Positions 40,115 to 50,235 are shown, counted from the stretch's first letter. The stretch is 64,000 nucleotides of DNA from Cyanosarcina radialis HA8281-LM2 (GCA_019359615.1 JAHHHA010000013.1:1-64000); one strand, 5' to 3'. Program-made: numbers and translations. The notes: generated by a model not told the origin, from the letters alone.

Positions 40115-42871
40115 CTACAAACCATGAAATTTCTTTAGGGCTTGAAACTCTACGCCAGAACTAGAAAGAAGCTCTCCTACGACTTCGGGGGTCAAAATTC
40201 CTGCGGTCTGGATAATATAAGCAATACAGCCCGTCCACCCCGTCTGGTGATTAGCTCCAATCCCAGCCCCATTGTCCCCGTGGAAATATTCGTAAAACAG
40301 GATTAAATCTCGCCAATGCGGATCGGCCTGGAATTTTTGGGCAGCGCCATAGACCGGACGCTCGCCTCGATCGTCGCTCAAGAAAATGCGGCTCAAGCGT
40401 TCTCCCAGTTCCCGCGACACTTCAAACAAGTTCATGTATCTCCCCGATCCCGTAGGGCATTCCACCTTAAACTCATCGCCATAGTAGGCATAGAGCCTCC
40501 GAAGTGCGCCCACAAACAGCACATTAACGGGCATCCACACCGGACCGCGCCAGTTGGAGTTGCCGCCAAACATACCCGTGTTGGAATCTCCAGGGAGGTA
40601 GTCAACCCGGAACTCTCGACCTTCGTGGTGAAAAATGAAGGGATGTTCTTGGTGATAGCGAGAGAGGGAGCGAATCCCATAAGGACTGAAGAACTCGTTT
40701 TCATCCAGCATTCGAGCCAAGACGCGACGCAGCTTTGACTCGTTAAACACCGACAGCATATACCGCCCGCCCGCTCCCGGTCGATCTGGTAGGTGCATAT
40801 TGCCCGTCAATTCTGGATGGCGGCTTAAAAACCCGGTGGCGTGTTGGCGGAACTTGGGTAGCTTGGCGAAATCGTCGGCATCAAAAATCCCTACTGCTGC
40901 CAGCGGTAGCAGTCCCACGAGCGAGCGCACCTTTAAACGCATGGCATTGCCATCGGGAAACCGCAAAACATCGTAGAAGAATCCGTCTTCTTCATCCCAC
41001 ATTTCGTCCTGGGATTCTCCCATCCGATCCATGGCTCCGGCGATCCACATCGTATGCTCGAAGAACTTAATGACGTACTCTTCGTAGAGCGGGTCGTGGG
41101 TTGCCAGTTCGGTGGCAATGCGCAACATTTGCTGGCTGAAGAAAATCATCCAAGCAGTGCCGTCGGCTTGCTCTAAATAACCTCCTGTCGGCAGGGGCGA
41201 ACTGCGATCGAACACCCCAATGTTATCGAGTCCTAAAAAGCCCCCTTCAAAGACGTTGCTGCCGTTGCGATCTTTGCGATTCACCCACCAGGTGAAGTTG
41301 ATTAGCAATTTGGAAAAGGCATACTTGAGAAAGTTCACATCCCCTTTGCCATCATTTCGAGCCTTATCTATCAAATAAATCTGGATCGTGGCATAGGCAT
41401 GAACGGGGGGATTGACATCGCTAAAGTTCCACTCGTAGGCTGGGATTTGCCCGTTAGGGTGGAGATAGACGTTCCGCAGCATTAAATCTAACTGGGTTTT
41501 AGCAAAATCAGAATCGACGATCGCCAAGGGCAACATATGAAAGGCTAAATCCCAGGCGGCAAACCAGGGATACTCCCATTTGTCGGGCATGGAGATAATG
41601 TCATCGCTGTGCATATGGAACCATTCGCCATTGCGAACTCGATTTCGATGTTCCGACCAAGGATTGACGTTATGTTCTTTCAGCCACTTATCCACGTCGT
41701 AATAAAAATACTGCTTCGTCCACAGCATCCCAGCTAAAGCCTGTCGCATGACGCGGGTGCGATCGCGATCGGCTTTGACCGCTGGAGGGGTAATCGCCTC
41801 ATAGAAGGCATCAGCTTCTTGCAAGCGGGTTTGCAACAGCGGCTCGAACCCAGCAAAGGGATCGCCCATGTCTTCTGGTGTATTGCGACTCAAGCGCAGG
41901 CGAATTACCTGCGTCGCTCCGGCTCCTACTGTAATTTGATAGTGCGGGGAAGCCTTCGTTCCCTGCTGTAAGGGATCGATCGCATCCTTTTGCCCTTTGA
42001 CGAGGTAATTATTGATGCCATCTTTCACGTAAGGGCTGGGATTGGGGATAGCGAAGAGTCGGGCATTATTGGTTTCGTTGTCTGTAAATAACAGGGGCAC
42101 TCTACCCTCGCAGTAAAGATAGTAATCGGCCAATAACTCCTGAAACTGCGGATCGGTGTGATGGGCGTGGATAATGCTATGGCTGCCGCGATCGATCTTT
42201 TGCAGCCTTGGTTTGCTACCGCCCCCCACCCAAGACCAGGTATTGCGGAACCAAAGCGTCGGCAAGATGTGCAGGGTTGCTGCTTCCGGGCCGCGATTAG
42301 CGATGCTAATTTGAATCAGAATGTCTTCGGCTTCGGCTTTGGCATATTCGACGAAAACATCGAAATAGCGATCGCCTTCAAACACCCCCGTATCTAGCAG
42401 TTCGTATTCCAATTCGTCCCGACTGCGACCCCGATTAGTTTTGACTAAATCTTCATAGGGATAAGCTAACTGGGGATATTTGTAGAGATACTTCATGTAC
42501 GAGTGGGTAGGCGTACTGTCGAGATAGAAGTAATACTCTTTTACGTCTTCCCCGTGGTTGCCTTCGCTGTTCGTCAGTCCGAACAATCGCTCTTTGAGGA
42601 TCGGATCGTTGCCATTCCACAGCGCTAGGGCAAAACAGAGAATTTGGCGCTCGTCGGAAATGCCCCCCAGTCCATCTTCGCCCCAACGGTAGGCCCGCGA
42701 TCGCGCTTGGTCGTGAGAAAAATAATCCCAAGCATTGCCGTCATCGCTGTAGTCTTCTCGCACGGTGCCCCATTGCCGTTCGCTCAGGTAGGGTCCCCAC
42801 TTTTTCCAAGGAATCTGGCCATCGCTTCTTGAAGCCTGGGCTTGCAGCAGTCGGTTTTGTTCGGCTGTCAT
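40115..42871 (-). CDS. Large GH63-like glycoside hydrolase (MGH1-type glucosidase)
   Basis: This 918-residue soluble protein shows the GH63/MGH1-like (alpha/alpha)6-barrel pattern: WGPYLSERQWGTVREDYSDDGNAWDYF near the start, WFAAWDLAFHMLPLAIVD, GQIPAYEWNFSDVNPPVHAYA, GGFLGLDNIGVFDRSSPLPTG, and GGNSNWRGPVWMPVNVLF with DEMWDEEDGFFYDVL. These carry acidic residues typical of inverting glucosidases. Similar proteins occur in many cyanobacteria, perhaps acting on a glucan or a compatible solute such as glucosylglycerate. I start at ATG 42871; the frame opens with a TTG at 42931. No signal peptide is seen. Confidence 0.92.
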   Translation of the reverse strand: MTAEQNRLLQAQASRSDGQIPWKKWGPYLSERQWGTVREDYSDDGNAWDYFSHDQARSRAYRWGEDGLGGISDERQILCFALALWNGNDPILKERLFGLTNSEGNHGEDVKEYYFYLDSTPTHSYMKYLYKYPQLAYPYEDLVKTNRGRSRDELEYELLDTGVFEGDRYFDVFVEYAKAEAEDILIQISIANRGPEAATLHILPTLWFRNTWSWVGGGSKPRLQKIDRGSHSIIHAHHTDPQFQELLADYYLYCEGRVPLLFTDNETNNARLFAIPNPSPYVKDGINNYLVKGQKDAIDPLQQGTKASPHYQITVGAGATQVIRLRLSRNTPEDMGDPFAGFEPLLQTRLQEADAFYEAITPPAVKADRDRTRVMRQALAGMLWTKQYFYYDVDKWLKEHNVNPWSEHRNRVRNGEWFHMHSDDIISMPDKWEYPWFAAWDLAFHMLPLAIVDSDFAKTQLDLMLRNVYLHPNGQIPAYEWNFSDVNPPVHAYATIQIYLIDKARNDGKGDVNFLKYAFSKLLINFTWWVNRKDRNGSNVFEGGFLGLDNIGVFDRSSPLPTGGYLEQADGTAWMIFFSQQMLRIATELATHDPLYEEYVIKFFEHTMWIAGAMDRMGESQDEMWDEEDGFFYDVLRFPDGNAMRLKVRSLVGLLPLAAVGIFDADDFAKLPKFRQHATGFLSRHPELTGNMHLPDRPGAGGRYMLSVFNESKLRRVLARMLDENEFFSPYGIRSLSRYHQEHPFIFHHEGREFRVDYLPGDSNTGMFGGNSNWRGPVWMPVNVLFVGALRRLYAYYGDEFKVECPTGSGRYMNLFEVSRELGERLSRIFLSDDRGERPVYGAAQKFQADPHWRDLILFYEYFHGDNGAGIGANHQTGWTGCIAYIIQTAGILTPEVVGELLSSSGVEFQALKKFHGL

Positions 42872-43287
42872 ATTGAGTTGCTCAGAATATGGATTTAGGC
42901 GATCGCCTTTATATAGAAATGTTGATGGCAAATTAGAATAGCGAAGTTCTTCTTTAGAAAAGCTTCGCTATTCTATCGATATTGCTCTAAGCAAATCCCC
43001 ACAAATTAAAATCTAGGGCAGGCTCCGATGCCATTAATGTCAAGTTAACGGTTAAAACCTTCATCCGTCAGGGGTTGAAAACCCCACACCGAGTAGCTAA
43101 AGTCCTCTAATGAAGGTTAAGAATTAAATTCGGTAATTGTGAGGCAGACATCTTGTGGGACAGCCCAGAGGGCTATCCCACAAGAATTACCCAATTATTT
43201 TTTTAACTTCCATAATCGGTAGATTAGGTCTGGAAAATAGGGCATAAAATCACTAACTTTTCTCGATGCCCCATGCCCCATGCCCTA
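42872..43287. repeat. Gap with copy of the CTAAAGTCCTCTAA element
   Basis: Positions about 43040-43120 (CAAGTTAACGGTTAAAACCT, CAGGGGTTGAAAACCCCACA, AGCTAAAGTCCTCTAATGAA) match the left half of the element at 35220-35295. After it is TGGGACAGCCCAGAGGGCTATCCCACAAGAATT (about 43157-43190), a hairpin related to the 2818 family end. The first 100 bp have short AAGCTTCGCTATTCT copies. No gene is visible. Confidence 0.65.
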
Positions 43288-45390
43288 CTATGGTTCTAGC
43301 AGCGTCTCCACTTGGCCGTCTTTATAAAGTACCACTCGAATTTTGGCATTACCTTCCCCTTGCAAAGGAGAAACTAATTGTTCGCTACCCGGTTTGGGCA
43401 TTCCAGTACGTCCGATATAGTTGCCAGCCGCTGAGGTTAAAGGAATAATCCGTTCGACCGAGCCATTGTTATTAATTACCAAGGTGTATTCCAGCTTAGA
43501 TTGAGGCAGATCTGTAGGCGGTTTCCATCGCTCTTGGAAATAATTTCGGGCTTCCGTCACTTGAGGAATGCGATCGAACAATCTCTCTTGAGATGAAGGG
43601 TTATACGCCGTGTCTCCACTGCCAGAGTTGGGCGAGGGTAAAGAAAAACCACCTGCACTTGGGGGAGCTAATTGTGCTGCTCCATCTGATGAGGTTTTAG
43701 GCACTTCTAGAGAAGTAGCTGAAGGAGCAGTAGGGCTGGGAATAGTTTGAGGTAAAGGAGTAACGGGGCTTATCGCTCCGAGGTTAGGCGATGGTGCTGT
43801 TGCTCGATTGTTATCCTGCTCGTTAATTGCTGGCAAATTTAAAGGCGGAGCAGATGGAGTTAATAACGATTCCGGAGCCGCTGCGGTTGTCAGAGGTTCC
43901 GTTGGAGTGGGAGTTTGCGCAGCAGGCTTGTTATTTCTGGCTGTCTGGGAAGGCTTGTTATTTCTAGCTGTCTGGCGCTGGCGAGCGGAATTACGAGATC
44001 TTTGCGGCTGTTCCCCGCTGCTACCTGGGCTGGTGATGGGGAAAGAACTACTAGGCGCAAAGATCGAATCTGGCGTGTAAACGTCAGGAGCTAAAGCTAC
44101 ATTCGGTAGCGTATTGCGCGGTTGAGAATTGGGATTGGAGCGAGTTTTTCCAGTAGTTGAGGGCCGCCGATTTCTCGATTGCTGGGGTGAGGTGCGAGAA
44201 CCCGATGAGATCGATCGTCTGGGATCTATAGCCAGGGTGCGATCGCCAGGTGAGGAGGGAATTTGGAACGATCCTCCTGGAGAAAATAGTTCCGATTGAC
44301 CTCCCGGTGCTGGGTTAAACCTGCTTCCTGGCACATTAGCTCCTGGAGTCGTTCTTCTCAGATTGGGGGGTAGTTGAGAAACTACACCCGGATTGGTTGG
44401 GAAAGCAGATGTCCCCCCTGGAGCAGTCGGGAAAGCAGTTGGTCCGCCTGGATTAGTCGGGAAAGTCGAAGTTGCACCTGGAGCGGTAGGAAATGAAGTA
44501 CCTGTCCCTGGAATCGGCCCTGATGACGCTACTCCTCCGGGAATCACTGGTACTAGCGGGTTGCTTCCTGGTGGTACGGGAGCGGTTGGATCGGAGGCAG
44601 TTTCGGGCAAAGGATTATCTGCCAGCGGTGCTGGCGATGTCGCCGTAGAATCTGACTCTGGAGCCTGGGCCGTCGATTGAGAACTATTTGAGGAGTTCAC
44701 CAGTTTCATCATCGGTTGGATTTGGGTGGCTAATCCCACAGCCAGCAGAACTCCCGCTGCGGTAGCATAACCCCACAGAGGGATTTTGGCGAATTTTGAA
44801 GTGCGATCGCCACTCAGAGGGGGCAGCGCCACCATTTCCGTCGAGTATTCTTCTAAAGCTTGAGAGAGATCGAATAATTGCAAGGCGGTGAGGTTCACCG
44901 CTGGCCCCGATTCTCTGGTTTGCAGCGAGCCTAAAACTAGCTTGTGACTCACTAAACCTGCTGGTTCCAAATATGGGCTTAACTGCTGCGGTTGGAGGAG
45001 AGGAGATAAAGATGGTACTGGTGCGTTTGGTTCTTCCTCGTTGGCCTCTGCTGGGCGATTAGCCTTACCATTAACCAGCTTGGCTGCTGGTGGCGTATCG
45101 ACTATTCGATCGGATTTGCCCGCGATTAAATTTGTGGCTGGCGGTTGTTCTAAAAAATTTTGGATGTAAGTTTCAACAGCTTCGTTCAAGCTTTCTAGTT
45201 GAGAGCGATCGCCCCAAACGGTTACTTGGCGATCGTCTGGCTGCCTGGGGTCGTCAAAACTGAGTTTAAAGTTTAAATCTTGAAGTGCAGTTCGTCCCGC
45301 CCACCGAGACAGCATCGATTCTTTCCCTTTAATTTCTAGGGTACAAGTGGGAGGGGTGTATTTTCGCAAAACTGATTTAGATAAAGCCAT
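43288..45390 (-). CDS. DUF4335 family membrane protein with Pro/Gly/Ser-rich repeats
   Basis: This 700-residue protein begins MALSKSVLRKYTPPTCTLEI and has DDPRQPDDRQVTVWGDRSQLESL, the cyanobacterial DUF4335 domain (1-200). One membrane helix follows at about 204-222 (LWGYATAAGVLLAVGLATQ). A long disordered part contains FPTAPGGTSAFPTNPG-type repeats (about 280-340) and Ser/Asn/Arg-rich sequence. A C-terminal domain (about 610-700; YTLVINNNGSVERIIPLTSA, KIRVVLYKDGQVETLLEP) may bind an envelope partner. DUF3038 is upstream on the same strand, the usual pair. Function is unknown. Confidence 0.88.
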   Translation of the reverse strand: MALSKSVLRKYTPPTCTLEIKGKESMLSRWAGRTALQDLNFKLSFDDPRQPDDRQVTVWGDRSQLESLNEAVETYIQNFLEQPPATNLIAGKSDRIVDTPPAAKLVNGKANRPAEANEEEPNAPVPSLSPLLQPQQLSPYLEPAGLVSHKLVLGSLQTRESGPAVNLTALQLFDLSQALEEYSTEMVALPPLSGDRTSKFAKIPLWGYATAAGVLLAVGLATQIQPMMKLVNSSNSSQSTAQAPESDSTATSPAPLADNPLPETASDPTAPVPPGSNPLVPVIPGGVASSGPIPGTGTSFPTAPGATSTFPTNPGGPTAFPTAPGGTSAFPTNPGVVSQLPPNLRRTTPGANVPGSRFNPAPGGQSELFSPGGSFQIPSSPGDRTLAIDPRRSISSGSRTSPQQSRNRRPSTTGKTRSNPNSQPRNTLPNVALAPDVYTPDSIFAPSSSFPITSPGSSGEQPQRSRNSARQRQTARNNKPSQTARNNKPAAQTPTPTEPLTTAAAPESLLTPSAPPLNLPAINEQDNNRATAPSPNLGAISPVTPLPQTIPSPTAPSATSLEVPKTSSDGAAQLAPPSAGGFSLPSPNSGSGDTAYNPSSQERLFDRIPQVTEARNYFQERWKPPTDLPQSKLEYTLVINNNGSVERIIPLTSAAGNYIGRTGMPKPGSEQLVSPLQGEGNAKIRVVLYKDGQVETLLEP

Positions 45391-45572
45391 AATTCGTCAA
45401 ATCCAATTTGCAATTTTCAATTCACAATTCGCAGTTAGTACCCCACTCCTCAAGGCGAGGGCATAAATATAGATGCTCAGTATTTCTTGGTTTTCCATAA
45501 CTGAAGTTAGTTGCTCTGTACTTGAATTAATTGCGAATTCCGAATTGCCAATTGGCAATTGTTAGGGTCATT

Positions 45573-46157
45573 TTACGAGCGATGCAACAGGGCTAACCAG
45601 AGACGGCGATGACCGTTAGGACTGCTATAAAACAGCAGATCGATCGCCAATTTAAGAGCTAATTGGGTGAGAACGTCGGGCGATATATTGTCTCCATCTT
45701 CCATGCGTTCCTGGTAAGTGTTGTTGAAAGCATCCAGATAGTCTCCTAGTAAAGCTGCTTGGTGTGGTTCGCGGTTTTGTTCTGCCATTTGTTCTAGCAG
45801 CGCCACTGCCCGCCGAATTAACTCTTGATGCTGCTTCGCTAGGTGACAAATTATCAACACTAGTGCCCGCGCTTCTTCTACATCCAGTTTTTTTCGTCCT
45901 CCCTGACTCTTGCGCTTAGGATTTGATTGGCGCAACCGCCACAGATCGACCCGATCTTTGACCAGCGCTTCGAGGTTCAACTCGCTTGCAGCTTGGAGTA
46001 TGGCTTCAGAACCAATACCAGCCAGTGCTTCCAGTGCCATCAAAACTAAATCTAGTTGAGTCTTGATATTGTCTAACTGGACGGGCTGAGGCTGGGAAGC
46101 AAGGAGTAGATCCTCCCACTGGGGGGTTGTCGGGGGCATCTTCACGGTGGAGGACAT
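45573..46157 (-). CDS. DUF3038 family protein
   Basis: This 194-residue soluble, all-helical protein matches DUF3038: QLDLVLMALEALAGIGSEAILQAASELNL, VDLWRLRQSNPKRKSQGGRKKLDVEEARALVLIICHLA, and QLALKLAIDLLFYSSPNGHRRLWLALLHRS. It precedes the DUF4335 gene on the same strand, an arrangement repeated in many cyanobacteria, so the two probably act together. No catalytic motif is evident. Confidence 0.93.
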   Translation of the reverse strand: MSSTVKMPPTTPQWEDLLLASQPQPVQLDNIKTQLDLVLMALEALAGIGSEAILQAASELNLEALVKDRVDLWRLRQSNPKRKSQGGRKKLDVEEARALVLIICHLAKQHQELIRRAVALLEQMAEQNREPHQAALLGDYLDAFNNTYQERMEDGDNISPDVLTQLALKLAIDLLFYSSPNGHRRLWLALLHRS

Positions 46158-46247
46158 AATTTCACGATAGAGGACAAGATTGCTAATAACTTTACCGTTA
46201 CAAGTCTTGAAACCAGATTACCCGGTTGAGTTAAGTTTTCTTGCGCT

Positions 46248-48809
46248 TTATTGAGTATAAGCAATAGTAACACCACTGCCACCATCCGATCGGTCAGCTA
46301 GCCGAAAATTTTTAATTTGGGGGTGTTTTTGTAATAATTCGTGAACTCCCTCGCGCAATCGCCCCGTACCTTTGCCGTGAATAATCCACAGCACTCCGGC
46401 ATCAGTCGATCGATTGATGGCGCTTTCTATCTTACTCTCGGCATCTGCTACCCGCATCCCCCGAATGTCGATCGTATTTTGCGAAGTTTGAATGGCAGGA
46501 GGGGAGGGGGTGATGGGGGGATGGGGGGATGGGGGGATGGGGCGAGCTTTTACTTCTCTCTCGTTCGGCACGGCTTTCTCGCCCTGAAGAGATTCGACAT
46601 CGGCCAGGGATACGGTCATTTTCATCAAGCCAAAGCGCACGGTTAATTCTCCGTCGTCGTTGGCGGCACTCAGGACTTCTGCGGTTTGTCCGAGTTTGGG
46701 AATTCTTACTCGCGCACCTACTTCTGGTTGGAATCCTTTTTTGGGCTGAGGTGGAGGTGTTACGGGCAGGCGGCGCTGGCCGATCTCGTTTAAGGCATCA
46801 GTAGCTTTTTGGGCATCTTGCGCCGTCATCGGTCCTTGCTGCAACTGGCGAATTACTTTGGCGATTTCGCTTTTAGCTCGAGCGATCGCTTCCATTACTG
46901 CCTGTTCCTGACGCTGTTTGAGTTCTCGCTCTCTAGCTTTTAAATCTGATGCTTGCCGCTCGACTTCTTCATGCAATTTTTCTGCCTGTTGGAGCAATTG
47001 GGCAGCTTCTCGCGCCTTGGTTTCCTGTTCGCGGCGCTGAGACTCTAAGCCAGAAATTACTTGGTTAATATCTTCGGCAGTCCCGCCGATTAAAGTTTGG
47101 GCAGTATCGACGACTGCCGATTTGAGTCCCAAGCGCCTAGCGACGCTCAAAGCGTTAGAACGCCCTGGAATGCCCCAGAGGATGCGGTAAGTGGGAGCAA
47201 GGCTAACATCGTCAAATTCTACGGCTGCATTTTCAAAGCGATCGTCTTCGTATTTGAGTGCCTTCAGTTCGCCGTAGTGAGTGGTAGCTACGGTAAGTCG
47301 GGCGCTATCTGCGAGGTGTTTTAATAGAGCGATCGCCAGGGCGCTGCCTTCGGCCGGATCGGTTCCCGCCCCTACTTCGTCGAGCAATATTAGGGAAGAT
47401 GGGGAGATGGGGAGATGGGGAGATGGGGAGATGGGGGGAGAATTTTGCTCTTCTGAATCCTCAACTTCACTTGCGGGCGTTGGCGCAGCCTGTGCCTTGC
47501 ACTTAGCATTTGGTGAAAAAGTTTCAAGTTCAACCGATATGTTATCGCCCAAATGCTTCGCCCCTACAATTTCGATCGCCTCGATAATTCGACTAATGCG
47601 GCGAATGTGACCGGAAAATGTCGATAGGTTTTGTTGCAGCGATTGTTCGTCGCCAATATCGGCTAATACCAGATCGAACCACGGCAATTCTACAGGCTCT
47701 CGCGCGGGAACGAATAAACCGACTTTGGCCATCAGGGTTGCTAAACCCAAGGTTTTGAGCGTTACTGTTTTGCCGCCAGTATTGGGGCCTGTAATCGTTA
47801 CTACCCGAATTTGGGGCGAAATTAACAAATTGACAGGTACTACTGCCGCGCCTTGTTCGTGAATTTGTTGCCACACTAACAGCGGATGGCGCAGTTGCCT
47901 GAGAGTAATTCTTTCGTTTTCTTGGGGGTCGATAAATCTGGGGGGATTGGCTTCTAACCACAAGCTGTAGCGTGCTCTGGCGGTTGCCAGATCTAAAGTA
48001 GTCGCTACTGCCAACAGTTGCTCTAAATCTGGCTTCACTTCTGCTACTCGATCGCTGAGGGCCTGGCGGATGGCTTCAGCTTCGATCTGTTCTTGGCGCT
48101 GGTATTGCCGCAGTTGATTCCCTAGAGAGGAGATGGCATAAGGCTCGACATACAGAGTTGCCCCGCTGCTAGAGGTATCGTGGACGATTCCAGGAATCGC
48201 GTCTTTGCGATCGGCTTTGATCGGAATGACGAAGCGATCGCCTCTTTGAGTAATGAGGGGTTGTTGGATGGCGCTAGATTGACGTTGCAAAATGCTTTGC
48301 AATGCTTGCTGTATTCTGTTTCGCACGTCTTTAAGCTGACTGCGAATCCCAGATAGTTTCGGACTAGCTCGATCTGCAACTTCACCGCTATCGTCGATCG
48401 AGTGGTGAATTTCTTGCTCTAGTTCGGGGTAAGTTCTGACGGTAGCGATTAAATCTAACAGCACTGGGCGATCGCTATGTTCGTCTATGGTGCGATTCAG
48501 CCGTCTCATGCCTGCTAGAGTGGTAGCGATCGCCAATAATTCTACTCCCGATAAGATGCCTTGAAGGACCGCCCTCTCTAAAGAGTCGCCGATATCTTCA
48601 ATGCCGTCAAACGATAAACCGCTCCTGAGAGAACTTTCTAGCTGGTAAACTGCTTGAGTTTGTTCTAGTAGTTCCACGCTTTCAGCTTGAGTGGTAGGAA
48701 TTGGCAGATGACGAGCAGCGATCGCGCCTAGTTTCGTGGCAGCAAAGGTAGCTAAATGCTGGCACAGGCGCGACCATTCTAATAGTTCTAGGGTTTCCGA
48801 TTGAATCAA
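46248..48809 (-). CDS. mutS2: MutS2 endonuclease/ATPase with two repeat-derived inserts
   Basis: This 853-residue protein has the MutS-type clamp and ATPase with Walker A TGPNTGGKTVTLKTLG (about 340) and Walker B LILLDEVGAGTDPAEGSAL (about 471), a coiled-coil region (about 560-640), a KOW-like segment, and a C-terminal Smr nuclease domain (about 775-853; IDIRGMRVADAES, IIHGKGTGRLREGV). MutS2 suppresses recombination and rescues collided ribosomes. Residues about 408-470 (LETFSPNAKCKAQAA to PISPSS) and about 752-772 (PIPPSPHPPITPSP) are translated intergenic repeats. The first lies between Walker A and B. The TTG start fits the family N-terminus. Confidence 0.94.
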   Translation of the reverse strand: MIQSETLELLEWSRLCQHLATFAATKLGAIAARHLPIPTTQAESVELLEQTQAVYQLESSLRSGLSFDGIEDIGDSLERAVLQGILSGVELLAIATTLAGMRRLNRTIDEHSDRPVLLDLIATVRTYPELEQEIHHSIDDSGEVADRASPKLSGIRSQLKDVRNRIQQALQSILQRQSSAIQQPLITQRGDRFVIPIKADRKDAIPGIVHDTSSSGATLYVEPYAISSLGNQLRQYQRQEQIEAEAIRQALSDRVAEVKPDLEQLLAVATTLDLATARARYSLWLEANPPRFIDPQENERITLRQLRHPLLVWQQIHEQGAAVVPVNLLISPQIRVVTITGPNTGGKTVTLKTLGLATLMAKVGLFVPAREPVELPWFDLVLADIGDEQSLQQNLSTFSGHIRRISRIIEAIEIVGAKHLGDNISVELETFSPNAKCKAQAAPTPASEVEDSEEQNSPPISPSPHLPISPSSLILLDEVGAGTDPAEGSALAIALLKHLADSARLTVATTHYGELKALKYEDDRFENAAVEFDDVSLAPTYRILWGIPGRSNALSVARRLGLKSAVVDTAQTLIGGTAEDINQVISGLESQRREQETKAREAAQLLQQAEKLHEEVERQASDLKARERELKQRQEQAVMEAIARAKSEIAKVIRQLQQGPMTAQDAQKATDALNEIGQRRLPVTPPPQPKKGFQPEVGARVRIPKLGQTAEVLSAANDDGELTVRFGLMKMTVSLADVESLQGEKAVPNEREVKARPIPPSPHPPITPSPPAIQTSQNTIDIRGMRVADAESKIESAINRSTDAGVLWIIHGKGTGRLREGVHELLQKHPQIKNFRLADRSDGGSGVTIAYTQ
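46498..46545 (-). repeat. In-frame GATGGGGG array in mutS2 before the Smr domain
   Basis: GGAGGGGAGGGGGTGATGGG followed by three GGGGGATG units encodes the Pro/Ser/Ile linker (about residues 752-772) on the minus strand. Confidence 0.75.
47396..47578 (-). repeat. In-frame composite repeat in mutS2 between Walker A and B
   Basis: AGATGGGGAGATGGGGAGAT units (about five, 47396-47440) are followed by CTTCTGAATCCTCAACTTCA and the REP-like GGCGTTGGCGCAGCCTGTGC. It is stop-free in the gene's frame and separates RRISRIIEAI from LILLDEVGAG. Confidence 0.78.
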
Positions 48810-48839
48810 GGTTCAAACTTTATATGCGGCATCTATGCC

Positions 48840-48984
48840 CATTCTGACATTATTGCTATTTGTTCAGTTGTCACCAACATATCTTGGGTAGGGGACGGGG
48901 CGTATGAAGTCCGCCGTGCGACGACGGACACAGCCCCTTCGCAATGCATTGCGCCCCTACAGGGAATTTATCCGTAGGACGTAT
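48840..48984. repeat. Gap with REP-like element between mutS2 and cinA
   Basis: TAGGGGACGGGGCGTATGAA, GTCCGCCGTGCGACGACGGAC (hairpin) and CAATGCATTGCGCCCCTAC (half of the GGGGCGCAA palindrome family) lie at about 48890-48961. Confidence 0.6.
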
Positions 48985-50235
48985 TTAGCCAATTAGCAAT
49001 TTTCGTCGCAAGCGATCGAGGGCGTGACAAGCTGAGAAATGCCGAATGAGCGATCGCTCTTGACTGGAACCCATCTGAAACTTAAAGCTTTCCACTGTAC
49101 CGTCGGGATGAGCTAAACCAATGTAAATCAAACCCACAGGTTTAGTATCCGTGCCCCCTCCAGGACCAGCTATTCCGGTGATACTCAAGCCCCAAGAGGA
49201 ACCCAACAGCTTTTGCACGCCAGCAGCCATTTGTTGGGCGACGATATCGCTGACGGCACCATTTTGATCTAAATCTGCTGGATTCACTCCCAGAACGTCA
49301 GTTTTGACCCGATTGTCGTAAGAAATTACGCCGCCGAGAAAGTAGTCGGAACTGCCAGCTATATTCGTCACCATTTGCCCCAATCCTCCCCCAGTACAAG
49401 ATTCGGCGACGCTGAGGGTTTGTTTGGCCTCCAGCAACAGTTGACCGACGACCGAGGATAGATTGTCATTGTCAGCACCGTAACAGTCTAAACCGCCAAT
49501 TTGCCGTAGCTGTTGTTCTACTGGTTCGATCTGTGCGATCGCTTCCTCTTGCGAACTGGCGCGGGCGGAAATTCGCAGTCTCACCTCACCTTCGCCCGCA
49601 TAGGGGGCAACCGTAGGGTTGGTCAAATCGAAGAAGGAGCCAACTTTTTCTGCTAGAGCCGATTCTGGAATTCCCCAGAACCTTAGCATCCGACTGTAGA
49701 TGGTGGCTTGACCCCAACCTTGACTTTTGAGGTAGGGAACGGCGGTTTCTTGCCACATCCGATACATTTCTCTGGGTACGCCGGGAAAAGTGAGAATAGT
49801 CAATCCCGGACGAGGTTGCCAAATTATTCCTGGTGCAGTTCCAGTGGGATTGGGCAAGATATCAGCCTCTTTGGGCAGCAATGCTTGTTTGCGATTGCTA
49901 GGAGTCATTTTTCGCCCCCGCTGGGCGTATTTTTGGGCGATGTCTTCTATAACTTCTGCTTTTTCTATCAGGGGAACCCCAAAAAAATCAGCAATGGTTT
50001 CGGTAGTCAGATCGTCGGGTGTCGGTCCCAAGCCGCCAGTGAAGATCAGGATTTGAGAGCGATCGCTAGCAATTTTCAATACCTGTTTCAACCGTTCTGG
50101 ATTATCTCCTACTACCGTTTGATAGTAGTGAGGGATACCCAAACTAGCTAGCTGCTGGGCTAAGTATCGAGCATTGCTATTAAGAATGTCACCTAAAAGT
50201 AACTCGGTACCAACACAAATAATTTCTGCACTCAT
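48985..50235 (-). CDS. cinA: CinA family protein (competence/damage-inducible; NMN deamidase)
   Basis: This 416-residue full-length CinA has an N-terminal MoaB/COG1058-type domain (MSAEIICVGTELLLGDILNS, FTGGLGPTPDDLTTE) and a C-terminal nicotinamide-mononucleotide deamidase domain (SVAESCTGGGLGQMVTNIAGSSDYFLGGVISY, GIAGPGGGTDTKPVGLIYIG). It acts in pyridine nucleotide salvage and is linked to competence and DNA damage in some bacteria. It directly flanks the HEPN/DUF262 module. Confidence 0.96.
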   Translation of the reverse strand: MSAEIICVGTELLLGDILNSNARYLAQQLASLGIPHYYQTVVGDNPERLKQVLKIASDRSQILIFTGGLGPTPDDLTTETIADFFGVPLIEKAEVIEDIAQKYAQRGRKMTPSNRKQALLPKEADILPNPTGTAPGIIWQPRPGLTILTFPGVPREMYRMWQETAVPYLKSQGWGQATIYSRMLRFWGIPESALAEKVGSFFDLTNPTVAPYAGEGEVRLRISARASSQEEAIAQIEPVEQQLRQIGGLDCYGADNDNLSSVVGQLLLEAKQTLSVAESCTGGGLGQMVTNIAGSSDYFLGGVISYDNRVKTDVLGVNPADLDQNGAVSDIVAQQMAAGVQKLLGSSWGLSITGIAGPGGGTDTKPVGLIYIGLAHPDGTVESFKFQMGSSQERSLIRHFSACHALDRLRRKLLIG

